A stretch of 21,875 bases of DNA from Bacteroidetes bacterium UBA6183 (GTDB lineage: Bacteria; Bacteroidota; Bacteroidia; UKL13-3). Both the position numbers and the translations under genes were made by a program. The DNA is taken from the NCBI GenBank assembly GCA_002422865.1, contig DITN01000091.1, forward strand, positions 1-21,875, in the 5' to 3' direction. The notes beneath the pieces were generated by a model. That model searched no databases. It was given only the letters and a program-made list of their open reading frames with translations, and was not told the origin of the DNA. Below, one piece after another: positions 8,201 through 15,262 of this stretch; the first letter of the stretch is position 1; every line of letters starts with the position of its first letter.

Positions 8201-9726
8201 CAATAAGCATTTAATACCTTGGGTAAAACCTCACTGATATCGGATGCAATAAGTGTGGCTTGTTTTTGAATTTTAAGGTAATCGGCACAAGCTCCATGAA
8301 AAAACACGGCAGCAATTGCCGCATCATTTACTTGATATCCTTGGGCCAACAACGAAAGTATAATTCCAGTTAACACATCACCACTTCCGGCTGTTGCCAA
8401 CATGGCATTTCCACTGCTATTTACATGTACCTCTCCGTTTGGTAAAGCAATGGTTGTATGTGCGCCTTTTAGCACCACCACTATTTGGTGTTTTTGAGCA
8501 AATGCCATTTGTTTGGCTAATCTATCTGCGGCATTTGTACATGGGCCTGCAAGCCTGTCGAACTCTTTGGGATGTGGAGTAATGATGCATGAATCCGGAA
8601 ATTTAAACTCTTGGTGATTTTGTAAATGCGCGGCTATCATGTTTAATCCATCGGCATCAATTACAACAGGTTGTTTTACTTGCTGCACCCATGTAACAAA
8701 AGCACTTTGGGTAAGGGTATGCATGCCTAAACCAGGACCAACACCAATTGCTTCATAAATGCTGGTATCCGGAAAATTCCTTATTTCATACAACTCATCA
8801 TCTGTGTTAATCATCGCCTCGGGCAAAGCGGTTTGCATAATGGTATAACCTACTTTGGGCAAATAAGTGGTTAATAATCCGCAGCCCGCACGTAATACGG
8901 CTTTTGATGAAAGTAAGGCCGCTCCTATTTTACCAAAACTTCCTGCAATTAATAACGCGTGTCCATACGTACCTTTATGGCTAAACTTTAATCGCGGTTT
9001 ATAAACCCATTCAATATCTGACGATTTGGTGTAATAAAAATTGGTATGAATAGCCGCTAAATAGGCCGGCATCAACCCAATATGAAGCACTTCAAAATCC
9101 CCAACATATTGATAGGTATCTGACAACAAAAAAGTAGTTTTTGGAACCTGAAATGTTAAGGTTAACCAAGCATGAACAATAGCTCCTTCGTTTATCCAAT
9201 TCAGGTTATGTAAATCGGCCGGCAAACCACTTGGTACATCAATGGCTACAACCTTTGCCTTACTTTGGTTGATGTAAGTAATAACCGTAGCCATAAAACC
9301 TTCAACTGGTTTGTTTAACCCAATACCCAACAATGCATCAATAATTAAAGAATCGTTGCTTAATTCGGGGAAAACATGATCGTTACTTAAGGTAATGGTT
9401 GTTAATGTAGTTTCTGATTTTAACCGTTCGGCACTTATACTAAACTCCGTTGTTGCTTGCTTTGAGGTATGAACAACAAATACCCTTACCGGAATTTTTT
9501 GTTGGTACAATAATCTGGCAATAACCAATCCGTCACCTCCATTATTTCCTGTGCCACAAAACACATCAACCCTGCTCCACATACCTGCATGTTTATGCCA
9601 TAAATTTCTGATATGCAACGCACAGAGACTAGCCGCTTGCTCCATTAATTGTAAGGATGAAATGGGTTTGTGGGCAATGGTGTATTGATCCCATTGTTTT
9701 ATTTGTGCGGCAGTTAATAACTTCAT
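8197..9726 (-). CDS. nnrD: Bifunctional NAD(P)H-hydrate epimerase / ADP-dependent dehydratase
   Basis: This fusion repairs hydrated NADH and NADPH. The N-terminal YjeF_N epimerase interconverts the R and S forms of NAD(P)HX, and the C-terminal ribokinase-like dehydratase restores NAD(P)H using ADP. Epimerase signatures are GTGNNGGDG (58-66), DALLGIGL near 130-137 and IDVPSGLPAD near 162-171. Dehydratase signatures are KGTYGHALLIAGS near 251-263, GVGPGLG near 328-334, VIDADGLN near 355-362, TPHPKEFDRL near 383-392, and TAGSGDVLTG with the general-base D450. Its 509 residues match full-length Nnr proteins. The stop codon overlaps that of the PAS gene tail-to-tail in a CTAG. It is a separate unit from the sigma-factor genes, whose terminator lies just upstream. 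Confidence 0.95.
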   Translation of the reverse strand: MKLLTAAQIKQWDQYTIAHKPISSLQLMEQAASLCALHIRNLWHKHAGMWSRVDVFCGTGNNGGDGLVIARLLYQQKIPVRVFVVHTSKQATTEFSISAERLKSETTLTTITLSNDHVFPELSNDSLIIDALLGIGLNKPVEGFMATVITYINQSKAKVVAIDVPSGLPADLHNLNWINEGAIVHAWLTLTFQVPKTTFLLSDTYQYVGDFEVLHIGLMPAYLAAIHTNFYYTKSSDIEWVYKPRLKFSHKGTYGHALLIAGSFGKIGAALLSSKAVLRAGCGLLTTYLPKVGYTIMQTALPEAMINTDDELYEIRNFPDTSIYEAIGVGPGLGMHTLTQSAFVTWVQQVKQPVVIDADGLNMIAAHLQNHQEFKFPDSCIITPHPKEFDRLAGPCTNAADRLAKQMAFAQKHQIVVVLKGAHTTIALPNGEVHVNSSGNAMLATAGSGDVLTGIILSLLAQGYQVNDAAIAAVFFHGACADYLKIQKQATLIASDISEVLPKVLNAYC

Positions 9727-9788
9727 GTGACTAAAATTTCCAGTAGCAAGTTACACAATATAGTTTAGGGTTGGTGGTGTTTAACCTT

Positions 9789-9824
9789 AAAAAAACACCC
9801 CGAATGCTCAATGCATTCGGGGTG
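9789..9824 (-). terminator. Rho-independent terminator after the small acidic gene
   Basis: A perfect 12-bp inverted repeat (CACCCCGAATGC at 9796-9807 and its complement at 9813-9824) has a 5-nt loop. On the minus strand it is followed by seven Ts (9789-9795). It lies 38 bp beyond the stop of the gene at 9863 and insulates the Nnr gene. This is the strongest intrinsic terminator in the window. Confidence 0.9.
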
Positions 9825-9862
9825 GTAATTTTGTGTAAACAACAAACAAGTATTTGGTTTAA

Positions 9863-10099
9863 TTATGCATGTTCCAATTCTTGCGATTTAGCAGAATACT
9901 CCAAAATAAGTTGGATGGACGTTGGATTTGCATCCAACTCTGCCTCATCTAAAAAACTGATGGTTTCAGCGTAATCATTCAACTCTTGCTGCAAATCGTT
10001 ATTTAAACTTAACTCCTCCAGTAAATTACTTTTGGCAGCAGGTTCAAGTTCGTTGTACAATAAGGCTATTAACTGGTTAGGTGTAGATTTTAGTGGCAT
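9863..10099 (-). CDS. Small acidic cytoplasmic protein downstream of ECF sigma factor
   Basis: This 78-residue protein has no signal peptide and no membrane segment. It is rich in Glu, Asp, Leu and Asn and looks mainly helical (for example LLEELSLNNDLQQELND). I do not recognise a named family. It lies 99 bp downstream of the ECF sigma gene on the same strand, and a strong terminator follows it. In Bacteroidota the gene after an ECF sigma factor is often its anti-sigma factor, usually with a membrane helix. This one resembles only a short soluble N-terminal anti-sigma-like part, so a cytoplasmic sigma-binding role is a guess from position. A promoter-like sequence in the gap (10145-10175) suggests it can also be transcribed alone. 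ATG 10099 is the only good start. Confidence 0.75.
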   Translation of the reverse strand: MPLKSTPNQLIALLYNELEPAAKSNLLEELSLNNDLQQELNDYAETISFLDEAELDANPTSIQLILEYSAKSQELEHA

Positions 10100-10144
10100 A
10101 GGCCCGTTTTATTTTAAAGTTCAGTAATAAAACGCAGCCCCTTA

Positions 10145-10175
10145 CAATTTTATTGCAAGCCAAATAAAAATCAAT
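10145..10175 (-). promoter_or_regulatory. Possible internal promoter for the small acidic gene
   Basis: On the minus strand ATTG (10172-10175) is followed after exactly 19 bp by TAAAATTG (10145-10152). This is a 7-of-8 match to TAnnTTTG at the usual spacing. The predicted start is near 10138, about 39 nt before the ATG. Confidence 0.35.
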
Positions 10176-10198
10176 ACAAAAACCTATTTAACAGTGCT

Positions 10199-10780
10199 TT
10201 ATATTTTAACCGTTTGTTGATCCATCATTTTACGCAAGTTATTTAAAGCATAACGCATACGCCCCAAAGCTGTGTTAATACTTACTCCGGTTTTGTCGGC
10301 TATTTCTTTAAAACTCATATCGCCCCAATGACGCATGATTAAAACCTCACGCTGTTCATCAGGCAAACGTTTTACCAACTCTTTTATGTTTTGTTCGGTT
10401 TGATATTGGATTAACTTGTCCTCTCGACTTTCTTCCGCAATTTGAATATAGCTCAAAATATCGTTGCCTTCGCTGTCGGTAATGGTTAAGTTACGTTTTT
10501 GCTTACGGATGTAATCAATGGTTAAGTTACGGCCAATGCGCACCGCCCACGGACCAAACTTTCCTTCTTCGTTGTAATTACCCTGACGTAAGGTGTGAAT
10601 AATTTTGATGAATGTTTCCTGGAAAATATCTTCGGCCAATGCCCTATTTTTTACCAATAAGTAGATGGCGCTAAAAATGCTGCGCTGATGACGTTTTACA
10701 AGCTGCTCGAGGCATGCTTCGTTTCCTTGAATGTAGAGGTGAACCAACTCTTGGTCACTAATCTGCTGTACGTTTTTCAT
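10199..10780 (-). CDS. ECF-type RNA polymerase sigma-70 factor
   Basis: This is an extracytoplasmic-function sigma factor of 193 residues. Region 2 spans about 24-96 (RSIFSAIYLLVKNRALAEDI, then FQETF, and the -10-binding part GPWAVRIGRNLTIDYIRKQK). After an acidic linker, region 4 spans about 135-187, with the helix-turn-helix MSFKEIADKTGVSINTALGRMRYAL. Both DNA-binding regions are intact. It directs RNA polymerase to an unknown regulon. No classical membrane anti-sigma factor follows; instead there is a 78-residue soluble protein. The promoter candidate upstream (10891-10920) fits the housekeeping consensus and carries an inverted repeat in its spacer, so control by a separate repressor or activator is plausible. 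Confidence 0.93.
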   Translation of the reverse strand: MKNVQQISDQELVHLYIQGNEACLEQLVKRHQRSIFSAIYLLVKNRALAEDIFQETFIKIIHTLRQGNYNEEGKFGPWAVRIGRNLTIDYIRKQKRNLTITDSEGNDILSYIQIAEESREDKLIQYQTEQNIKELVKRLPDEQREVLIMRHWGDMSFKEIADKTGVSINTALGRMRYALNNLRKMMDQQTVKI

Positions 10781-10890
10781 GGCCTAAATGTTTAGGGTTA
10801 GAGAATTATTGAAGTACTTAAAAATTAGTGTAGAGTATTTTCTATAGCTTTATGTATTAATTGCTTTGAGTTGGTTGATTTTTGATATGG

Positions 10891-10920
10891 TAAATATACT
10901 GACGTAAATCAGTAATGCAA
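10891..10920 (-). promoter_or_regulatory. Promoter of the ECF sigma gene with a palindrome in its spacer
   Basis: On the minus strand TTG (10918-10920) is separated by 19 bp from TATATTTA (10891-10898), a 7-of-8 fit to TAnnTTTG. Transcription would start near 10884 and give a leader of about 103 nt. A perfect inverted repeat TACTGA-N6-TCAGTA occupies 10897-10914, between the two boxes, where a bound protein would block or reposition RNA polymerase. The regulator is unknown. Confidence 0.5.
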
Positions 10921-10986
10921 TATAATTTTTCTTAAAATTTATTAAATGGGCGAATCCCGACAAAAAAATGACAAATAGAAAGCAAT

Positions 10987-11007
10987 AAAAAAACGGCCCG
11001 AAAGCCG
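10987..11007 (-). terminator. Probable terminator downstream of rnhA
   Basis: On the minus strand CGGC / GCCG arms (11004-11007 and 10994-10997) close a 6-nt loop and are followed directly by seven Ts (10987-10993). The stem is short but GC-only, and it lies 22 bp after the rnhA stop codon. Confidence 0.55.
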
Positions 11008-11029
11008 CCATAAATAAAGGATACAGACG

Positions 11030-11494
11030 TTAGTTAAATTGTCCGCTTTCAAATCCGGCATCAATCAACAAATTAGCTTTATCATCGGCTGCTGTTGTTG
11101 CCAAAACATCACAGCGTTCGTTTTCTTTATGCCCAGCATGACCTTTAACCCACTTAAAAGTAATTTTATTTTTAGGATACAAGCGTAAAAACTGTGTCCA
11201 TAAATCTGCATTTTTTTTGTCCTTAAAATTGGTGCGTTGCCAGTTAAACACCCACCCTTTGGTTACCGCATCACACACATATTTACTATCGGTATGTATG
11301 GTAATGTGTATGCCTTCTACTTTCATGGCTTCTAAAGCTTTAATAACAGCCAACAATTCCATGCGGTTATTGGTGGTATTCCTAAACCCTTCAGATAACT
11401 CTTTGTAATGTTTACCTGCAATTAACACCACACCATAACCACCTGGACCAGGATTACCTCGTGCAGCTCCATCTGTAAAAATATTAACCTGCAT
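11030..11494 (-). CDS. rnhA: Ribonuclease HI
   Basis: This cytoplasmic endonuclease cuts the RNA strand of RNA-DNA hybrids during replication and R-loop removal. The catalytic carboxylates are all present: D8 in IFTDGAARGNPGPGG, E46 in NNRMELLAV, D69 in HTDSKYV and D129 in NERCDVLA. The conserved His H119 in WVKGHAGH is also there. The basic-handle segment near W81-K94 is of the E. coli type. Length is 154 residues, as in E. coli RNase HI. The start ATG (11494) lies inside the end of the upstream exported-protein gene, an 11-bp overlap, so expression is probably coupled to it. Confidence 0.96.
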   Translation of the reverse strand: MQVNIFTDGAARGNPGPGGYGVVLIAGKHYKELSEGFRNTTNNRMELLAVIKALEAMKVEGIHITIHTDSKYVCDAVTKGWVFNWQRTNFKDKKNADLWTQFLRLYPKNKITFKWVKGHAGHKENERCDVLATTAADDKANLLIDAGFESGQFN

Positions 11495-11975
11495 TTATCG
11501 CCTTAAACTCGCCTTTAAATTTTATTTTCTTCTTTACACCGTTGTCGTATTTAATAAAAACATCGGCTTCAATAAAGTAGTTACCATTGGCTAGTTTTTT
11601 CCCTTTTATGTAACCACCATCAATTATATGGTAACCTCTTCCAATACAAAAACAACCCAATTGGTATGTGGCTTTGCTTAAGGCCATCTTCTTTTTAAAT
11701 GTAAATTTTTTCCAAGTTGAATCTACTTCAAACAAAATACTTTCGTACATTTCATCATCAGAAATGGCCGGACGCTCAGCATGTTGTTTACTGTATTGAA
11801 ACACAATTTTATTACCCGAAATCATTTCAGGATAAATACTGCCTTCGTTGTTTTTAATATCAATGCTTTGACCTGAAAAATATTCGTAAGTAATACGTTC
11901 GGGGTTGATGCTGTCGTTTTGTGCAAAAACTAATGTTCCTGCAAACAAGCTTATAATTAATAATAGATTTTTCAT
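11484..11975 (-). CDS. Small exported protein of unknown function
   Basis: This 163-residue protein has a clear signal peptide (MKNLLLIISLFAGTLVFA, then QND), which decides the start at ATG 11975. The frame is open to 12083, but that extension would bury the signal. The mature part is beta-rich and charged, with alternating patterns such as GGYIKGKKLANGNYFIEADVF and a Lys-rich C-terminal strand (KKKIKFKGEFKAINAG). It has two cysteines close together (LGCFCIG). No domain is recognised. It is probably periplasmic or surface-exposed. It overlaps rnhA by 11 bp, and an inverted repeat separates it from folC. Confidence 0.8.
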   Translation of the reverse strand: MKNLLLIISLFAGTLVFAQNDSINPERITYEYFSGQSIDIKNNEGSIYPEMISGNKIVFQYSKQHAERPAISDDEMYESILFEVDSTWKKFTFKKKMALSKATYQLGCFCIGRGYHIIDGGYIKGKKLANGNYFIEADVFIKYDNGVKKKIKFKGEFKAINAG

Positions 11976-12047
11976 GTTGTGTGATAAAGGTTGCAATTTA
12001 TACCAATTGTATTTGTTTTGGCGATAGCTGAAATAAATGACAATGGT

Positions 12048-12113
12048 TAATGCCGAATTCAATTGAAAATAAGTAACAAACAAAACGGCTTACATCATAT
12101 TATTTCGGCATTA
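12048..12113. repeat. 10-bp inverted repeat at the folC 3' end
   Basis: TAATGCCGAA (12048-12057) and its exact complement (12104-12113) flank 46 bp, and the right arm contains the folC stop codon. It could form a long-loop hairpin on the folC transcript. There is no T-run, so it is not a standard terminator. It may instead be an mRNA-end stabiliser or an operator. Confidence 0.4.
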
Positions 12114-13397
12114 TAAGGCTTCGGCAACAATAAAAGTGCTGCCGCCTATAAATATCATGTCTGTTTGTGCGGCATTGTTTAAAGCTGCTTGTTTAGCCTC
12201 AACCACAGAAGCATAAACCTTGCCATTTAACCCAAACCCCGATGCCATTTCGGCCAATTCGTTTGCAGGCATGGCCCTTGGTATGTTGGCATTGGTAAAA
12301 TAATACGTAGCTTCTTTGGGCAACATACTTAACACCTTGGTAATGTCTTTATCGCTTACCATACCTATTACCATGTGCAAATGCGTGTAGGTTTGTTGTT
12401 TTATTTGTTGCAATACATACGTTAGTCCATCCACATTATGACCGGTATCGGCAACCATTAAAGGTTGTTGTTGCAAAATTTGCCAACGTCCCATCAGGCC
12501 TGTATTTTCTTTAACCTTGGCCATTCCGGTTAATATGGCTTGAATAGGAATTTCGAAACCAACTACTTTTAACTCCAACAAAGCGGTGATGGCCGTTTTT
12601 ATATTATTAAGTTGGTAATTACCCGTTAAATCACATTTTAATTGCCTTAAAAAAGGCTTGTCGTTGTAATAAACATCAGCAGTAATGTACTCACTGTTTT
12701 GGGTGATGTTTTGAAACGAAACAGCTTCAGAGGCCAAAATAATCGGACTTTCTTTTACATCGGCAGCATACTCAAACACAGGCCATGTTTCTGGATTAAA
12801 CTCGCCAATAACAACCGGTGCTCCACTTTTTATAATACCTGCTTTTTCGCCTGCAATTTTAGGTAAGGTATCGCCCAACATGTCCATGTGATCCCAACCT
12901 ATGTTGGTAATTACACTTAACTCGGGCGTAATTACATTGGTTGAATCTAATCGTCCGCCTAAGCCTGTTTCTATTACTGCCACATCTACTTTTTCTATGG
13001 CAAAATAATGAAAACACAAAGCCACTGTCCATTCAAAAAACGAAGGTTTAATTTCGTCAAAATGCGTTTTGTATTGTGCTACAAAATCAACCACAAATTG
13101 TTCGGGTATGGGCTCGCCATTGATGCGAATACGCTCCCTGAAATCTTTTAAATGTGGCGATGTATATAAACCTACTTTAAACCCTGCTTCTTGTAACACA
13201 CTGGCCAACATATGCGAGGTTGAGCCTTTACCATTTGTACCGGCAATGTGTATGGATTCAAATTCTTTATGCGGATTGTTTAACACCTTGCACAAAGCGA
13301 GGGTGTTGGTTAAATCTTTTTTAAAAGCCGCTGCACCAATTCGGGTAAACATGGGCAACTGACTAAATAAATACGTTAATGTTTGTTCGTAGTTCAC
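12111..13397 (-). CDS. folC: Bifunctional folylpolyglutamate synthase / dihydrofolate synthase
   Basis: FolC is a Mur-ligase-family enzyme that adds glutamate to dihydropteroate and then to folates, making and retaining cofactors in the cytoplasm. The ATP-binding loop is HIAGTNGKGST, with GTNGKGS at 53-59. Next come TSPHLKDFRERIRING, the metal/ATP motif ETGLGGRLDSTN (about 142-153), and NIGWDHMDMLG with GEKAGIIKSG. The C-terminal ligase domain has ADTGHNVDGL and GMVSDKD. Length is 428 residues. The start is a GTG at 13397: the protein begins MNYEQTLTYLFSQLPMF, which is the usual beginning of Bacteroidota FolC, and the next ATG would remove it. It is divergent from the accessory island that begins 200 bp upstream. 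Confidence 0.95.
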   Translation of the reverse strand: MNYEQTLTYLFSQLPMFTRIGAAAFKKDLTNTLALCKVLNNPHKEFESIHIAGTNGKGSTSHMLASVLQEAGFKVGLYTSPHLKDFRERIRINGEPIPEQFVVDFVAQYKTHFDEIKPSFFEWTVALCFHYFAIEKVDVAVIETGLGGRLDSTNVITPELSVITNIGWDHMDMLGDTLPKIAGEKAGIIKSGAPVVIGEFNPETWPVFEYAADVKESPIILASEAVSFQNITQNSEYITADVYYNDKPFLRQLKCDLTGNYQLNNIKTAITALLELKVVGFEIPIQAILTGMAKVKENTGLMGRWQILQQQPLMVADTGHNVDGLTYVLQQIKQQTYTHLHMVIGMVSDKDITKVLSMLPKEATYYFTNANIPRAMPANELAEMASGFGLNGKVYASVVEAKQAALNNAAQTDMIFIGGSTFIVAEAL

Positions 13398-13601
13398 TAC
13401 CGCAAGTTTAAGGTGAAATTTTGAGAATTAAAGTAAAGTTTAACAGCACCAAATGGTTTAGCGTGGCTATTGATACAAGTTCTTGGGGTTTGAAAATAAA
13501 TACACTTGTTTTTGCCAACACAAAAGGTTTATTTAGTGAGGTAAAACTTTAACTAACCACGAAGTATGAATCCCATAAACACAACCCCGATATGCGTGTA
13601 A

Positions 13602-14015
13602 ATGAGTATGGAGCAATTGGGTAGAACAACAAATACTTATATAAGATTGAACGAGATGAATAAAGTTTGCTTTAAATACAAATCTCATCCGGGAGATTTC
13701 TTTAGAAATGTAGAAATCAATGTGTTACCTGATCCAGATAATAATCTAGAAGACTTTTTAATTTGGTTTCTTGACAATTATCAATCTGATAGCCGAATAA
13801 CTTACATTGATGATTTATCAAAGCTCGCTGATGATGAGTTTGTTGATGAGAATGATAAACAAATATTTGAAAAAAAAGTCGGTAATAAAACTAAGAATGA
13901 ATTATTGATAGAGATTAAAGAAGTTGAAAATGAACTTAAAACTGAGGCATACAGAAACTTCTACAATCTTTTGTTATCAAATAAAATAAAAATAGTAGTA
14001 GATAATGAAAAGTAA
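13602..14015 (+). CDS. Unknown protein, first gene of HNH-nuclease cassette
   Basis: This 137-residue protein has no recognised family. It is acidic, has no signal peptide or membrane helix, and ends in a helical, possibly coiled-coil segment (KNELLIEIKEVENELKTEAYRN). Its end overlaps the HNH gene by 11 bp, so the two are translationally coupled. Four of its five arginines are AGA and one is CGA, whereas neighbouring core genes prefer CGT and CGC, which points to horizontal origin. There are two candidate starts, 13602 and 13608. A different reading, ATG at 13593 in another frame (MRVNEYGAIG and then a stop), runs just before, so the N-terminus may have been altered by a frameshift. A role as partner or regulator of the nuclease is only inferred from position. 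Confidence 0.65.
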   Translation: MSMEQLGRTTNTYIRLNEMNKVCFKYKSHPGDFFRNVEINVLPDPDNNLEDFLIWFLDNYQSDSRITYIDDLSKLADDEFVDENDKQIFEKKVGNKTKNELLIEIKEVENELKTEAYRNFYNLLLSNKIKIVVDNEK

Positions 14016-14769
14016 TAATTGGACGAAAGAAGAAACAATAGTTGCTTTCAACGTTTATTGCAAAATTCCTTTTAAGGCTAGTAGTAAGACTAATCCAACC
14101 ATAATTAAGTATGCTAATATTTTAGGTCGTAGTCCGTCTGCTTTGAATATGAAAGTTGGTAATTTTGGGCGACTTGACCCAGAATTAAAAAAGCAAGGAA
14201 TTGTTGGATTAGCACACGGAAGTAAATTGGAGGAAGATGTTTGGAATGAATTTAATGGGAATTGGGAAAAACTAGCATTTGAAAGCGAGTTATTAATTTC
14301 AAAATTCGCAGATAAACCAATTGAAGAAATTTCTGAAATAGATTTTGAGGATATTAAAGAAGGAATTGAACGAGAAACTATAGTTAAGCAACGGGTTAAT
14401 CAAAGTTTTTTTCGTTCAGCTGTATTATCTTCATATTATTTCAAATGTTGCATTACAGGATTATCAATTCCTGATTTTTTAATTGCAAGTCACATAATAC
14501 CTTGGGCAAAAAACAAAGAACAAAGATTAAATCCAAGAAACGGACTTTGTTTAAACTCTATTCACGATAAAGCATTTGATAAAGGATTTATCACAATTAG
14601 TCCAGATTATACAGTAATAATTTCAAATGACTTTATTGAATTTGAGAAAGAAAATGCAGTCAGAGATTTTTTCTATAAATATAAAAATCAAAAGATAATT
14701 CTACCCGATAAATTCTTGCCTACAAGGGAATTTTTGGACTACCACTATCAAAATATTTTTAAAAAATGA
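14005..14769 (+). CDS. HNH_2-type endonuclease (predicted restriction nuclease)
   Basis: This is a 254-residue predicted DNA endonuclease of the HNH_2 / COG3440 type. The N-terminal half (about 5-85) starts WTKEETIVAFNVYCKIPF and contains NILGRSPSALNMKVGNF, which looks like a DNA-binding helix region. The nuclease core is at about 137-196: the zinc/beta-hairpin region SSYYFKCCITG, then SHIIPW with H163, LNPRNGL with N179, and HDKAFDKGFI with H187 and D188. All core residues are intact. It overlaps the preceding gene by 11 bp and the next by 4 bp (ATGA). No methyltransferase is present, so this is not a standard type II system. A stand-alone modification-dependent or phage-directed nuclease is plausible. 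Arginine codons are mixed AGA, CGA, CGG and CGT, unlike the flanking genes. Confidence 0.85.
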   Translation: MKSNNWTKEETIVAFNVYCKIPFKASSKTNPTIIKYANILGRSPSALNMKVGNFGRLDPELKKQGIVGLAHGSKLEEDVWNEFNGNWEKLAFESELLISKFADKPIEEISEIDFEDIKEGIERETIVKQRVNQSFFRSAVLSSYYFKCCITGLSIPDFLIASHIIPWAKNKEQRLNPRNGLCLNSIHDKAFDKGFITISPDYTVIISNDFIEFEKENAVRDFFYKYKNQKIILPDKFLPTREFLDYHYQNIFKK

Positions 14770-14969
14770 AACCTACGTTAAGAGTAATATACGGTAAAGA
14801 ACAAATTGTTAAAACTTACAATAACGAAACACTTACCGATGAAGAAATTAAACTGAATGTAAAAGAATATCAGTTTAACTCAGAGGAAGAAAAACAAGCA
14901 TTTATTAAAGGTCTTAATGAAGCTGTTGGTTGGTTAGATTTTTGCATTCCTGAGTTAGAAATTGCGTGA
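14766..14969 (+). CDS. Small acidic protein, third gene of HNH cassette
   Basis: This 67-residue protein starts within the stop codon of the HNH gene (ATGA overlap), which makes it very likely to be translated. It is strongly acidic. A first part of beta character (TLRVIYGKEQIVKTY) is followed by a helix EEEKQAFIKGLNEAVGWLDF. I do not recognise a family with certainty; short proteins with a similar FN-x-EEE-K-x-AF-GxNEA-GW pattern seem familiar from Bacteroidota. Immunity to the nuclease or an adaptor function would fit a small acidic partner, but this is inference. No terminator follows immediately; hairpins begin about 130 bp later. Confidence 0.65.
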   Translation: MKPTLRVIYGKEQIVKTYNNETLTDEEIKLNVKEYQFNSEEEKQAFIKGLNEAVGWLDFCIPELEIA

Positions 14970-15240
14970 AGGATAGTAGCGAATAGACCGACCCTAACTG
15001 GCACGACCTAGTTTTGATACCCTACAGCACCTCAGTGTAAAAATGAATTCTACATTCACTCACAAGTGCCGTGCGTGTGTAATTTGATATCAACTAAAAA
15101 TCCGAGACAGCGTTTCGGATTTATAAAAAATTTCCGAGACATGATCTTCGTTCGCGAGCACATATCGTGCGTGTCTCGTTTTACCCAAAAACCAAATTAA
15201 ATTTTGCGCATTATTTCATTAATACACAAACATTAACCAC
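14970..15240. other. Structured non-coding region between HNH cassette and Fic gene
   Basis: No convincing coding frame is present. Several hairpins and repeats are. AAATCCGA (15098-15105) pairs with 15115-15122. CGAGACA (15135-15141) pairs with 15172-15178. TCCGAGACA occurs twice (15101-15109, 15133-15141), so the right arm at 15172 could pair with either copy. CGTGCGTGT also occurs twice (15070-15078, 15166-15174). AGTG-bulge-AATG pairs with CATTCACT around 15034-15060. It could be an element remnant, a structured RNA, or an attenuator-like 3' region. No known RNA family is recognised. Confidence 0.5.
15134..15182 (+). terminator. Hairpin with T-tail, possible terminator of the HNH cassette
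   Basis: A 7-bp stem CGAGACA / TGTCTCG (15135-15141 and 15172-15178) encloses 30 nt with a smaller GCAC / GTGC hairpin, and is followed by TTTT (15179-15182). The long loop and short T-run make this only a moderate terminator candidate. Confidence 0.4.
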
Positions 15241-15262
15241 TGAGCGCACAGAGGAAAATGCG
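15233..15262. repeat. Dispersed-repeat-like 'ACCACTGAG...CACAGAGG' sequence
   Basis: The string TTAACCACTGAGCGCACAGA resembles a widespread intergenic repeat family (ACCACGGAG / CACAGAG type) seen in Bacteroidota genomes; this is from memory and not verified. A degenerate counterpart TAACCACGAAG is at 13554-13564, so the two occurrences roughly bracket the HNH cassette. Confidence 0.3.

Noticed and set aside
13069..13362. Plus-strand open frame inside folC
   Set aside because: It lies antisense to conserved FolC motifs and its translation has no recognisable features.
14970..15240. Integron attC site or retron RNA in the structured gap
   Set aside because: There is no paired RYYYAAC / GTTRRRY site with the right order, no integron integrase, and no reverse transcriptase in the window.
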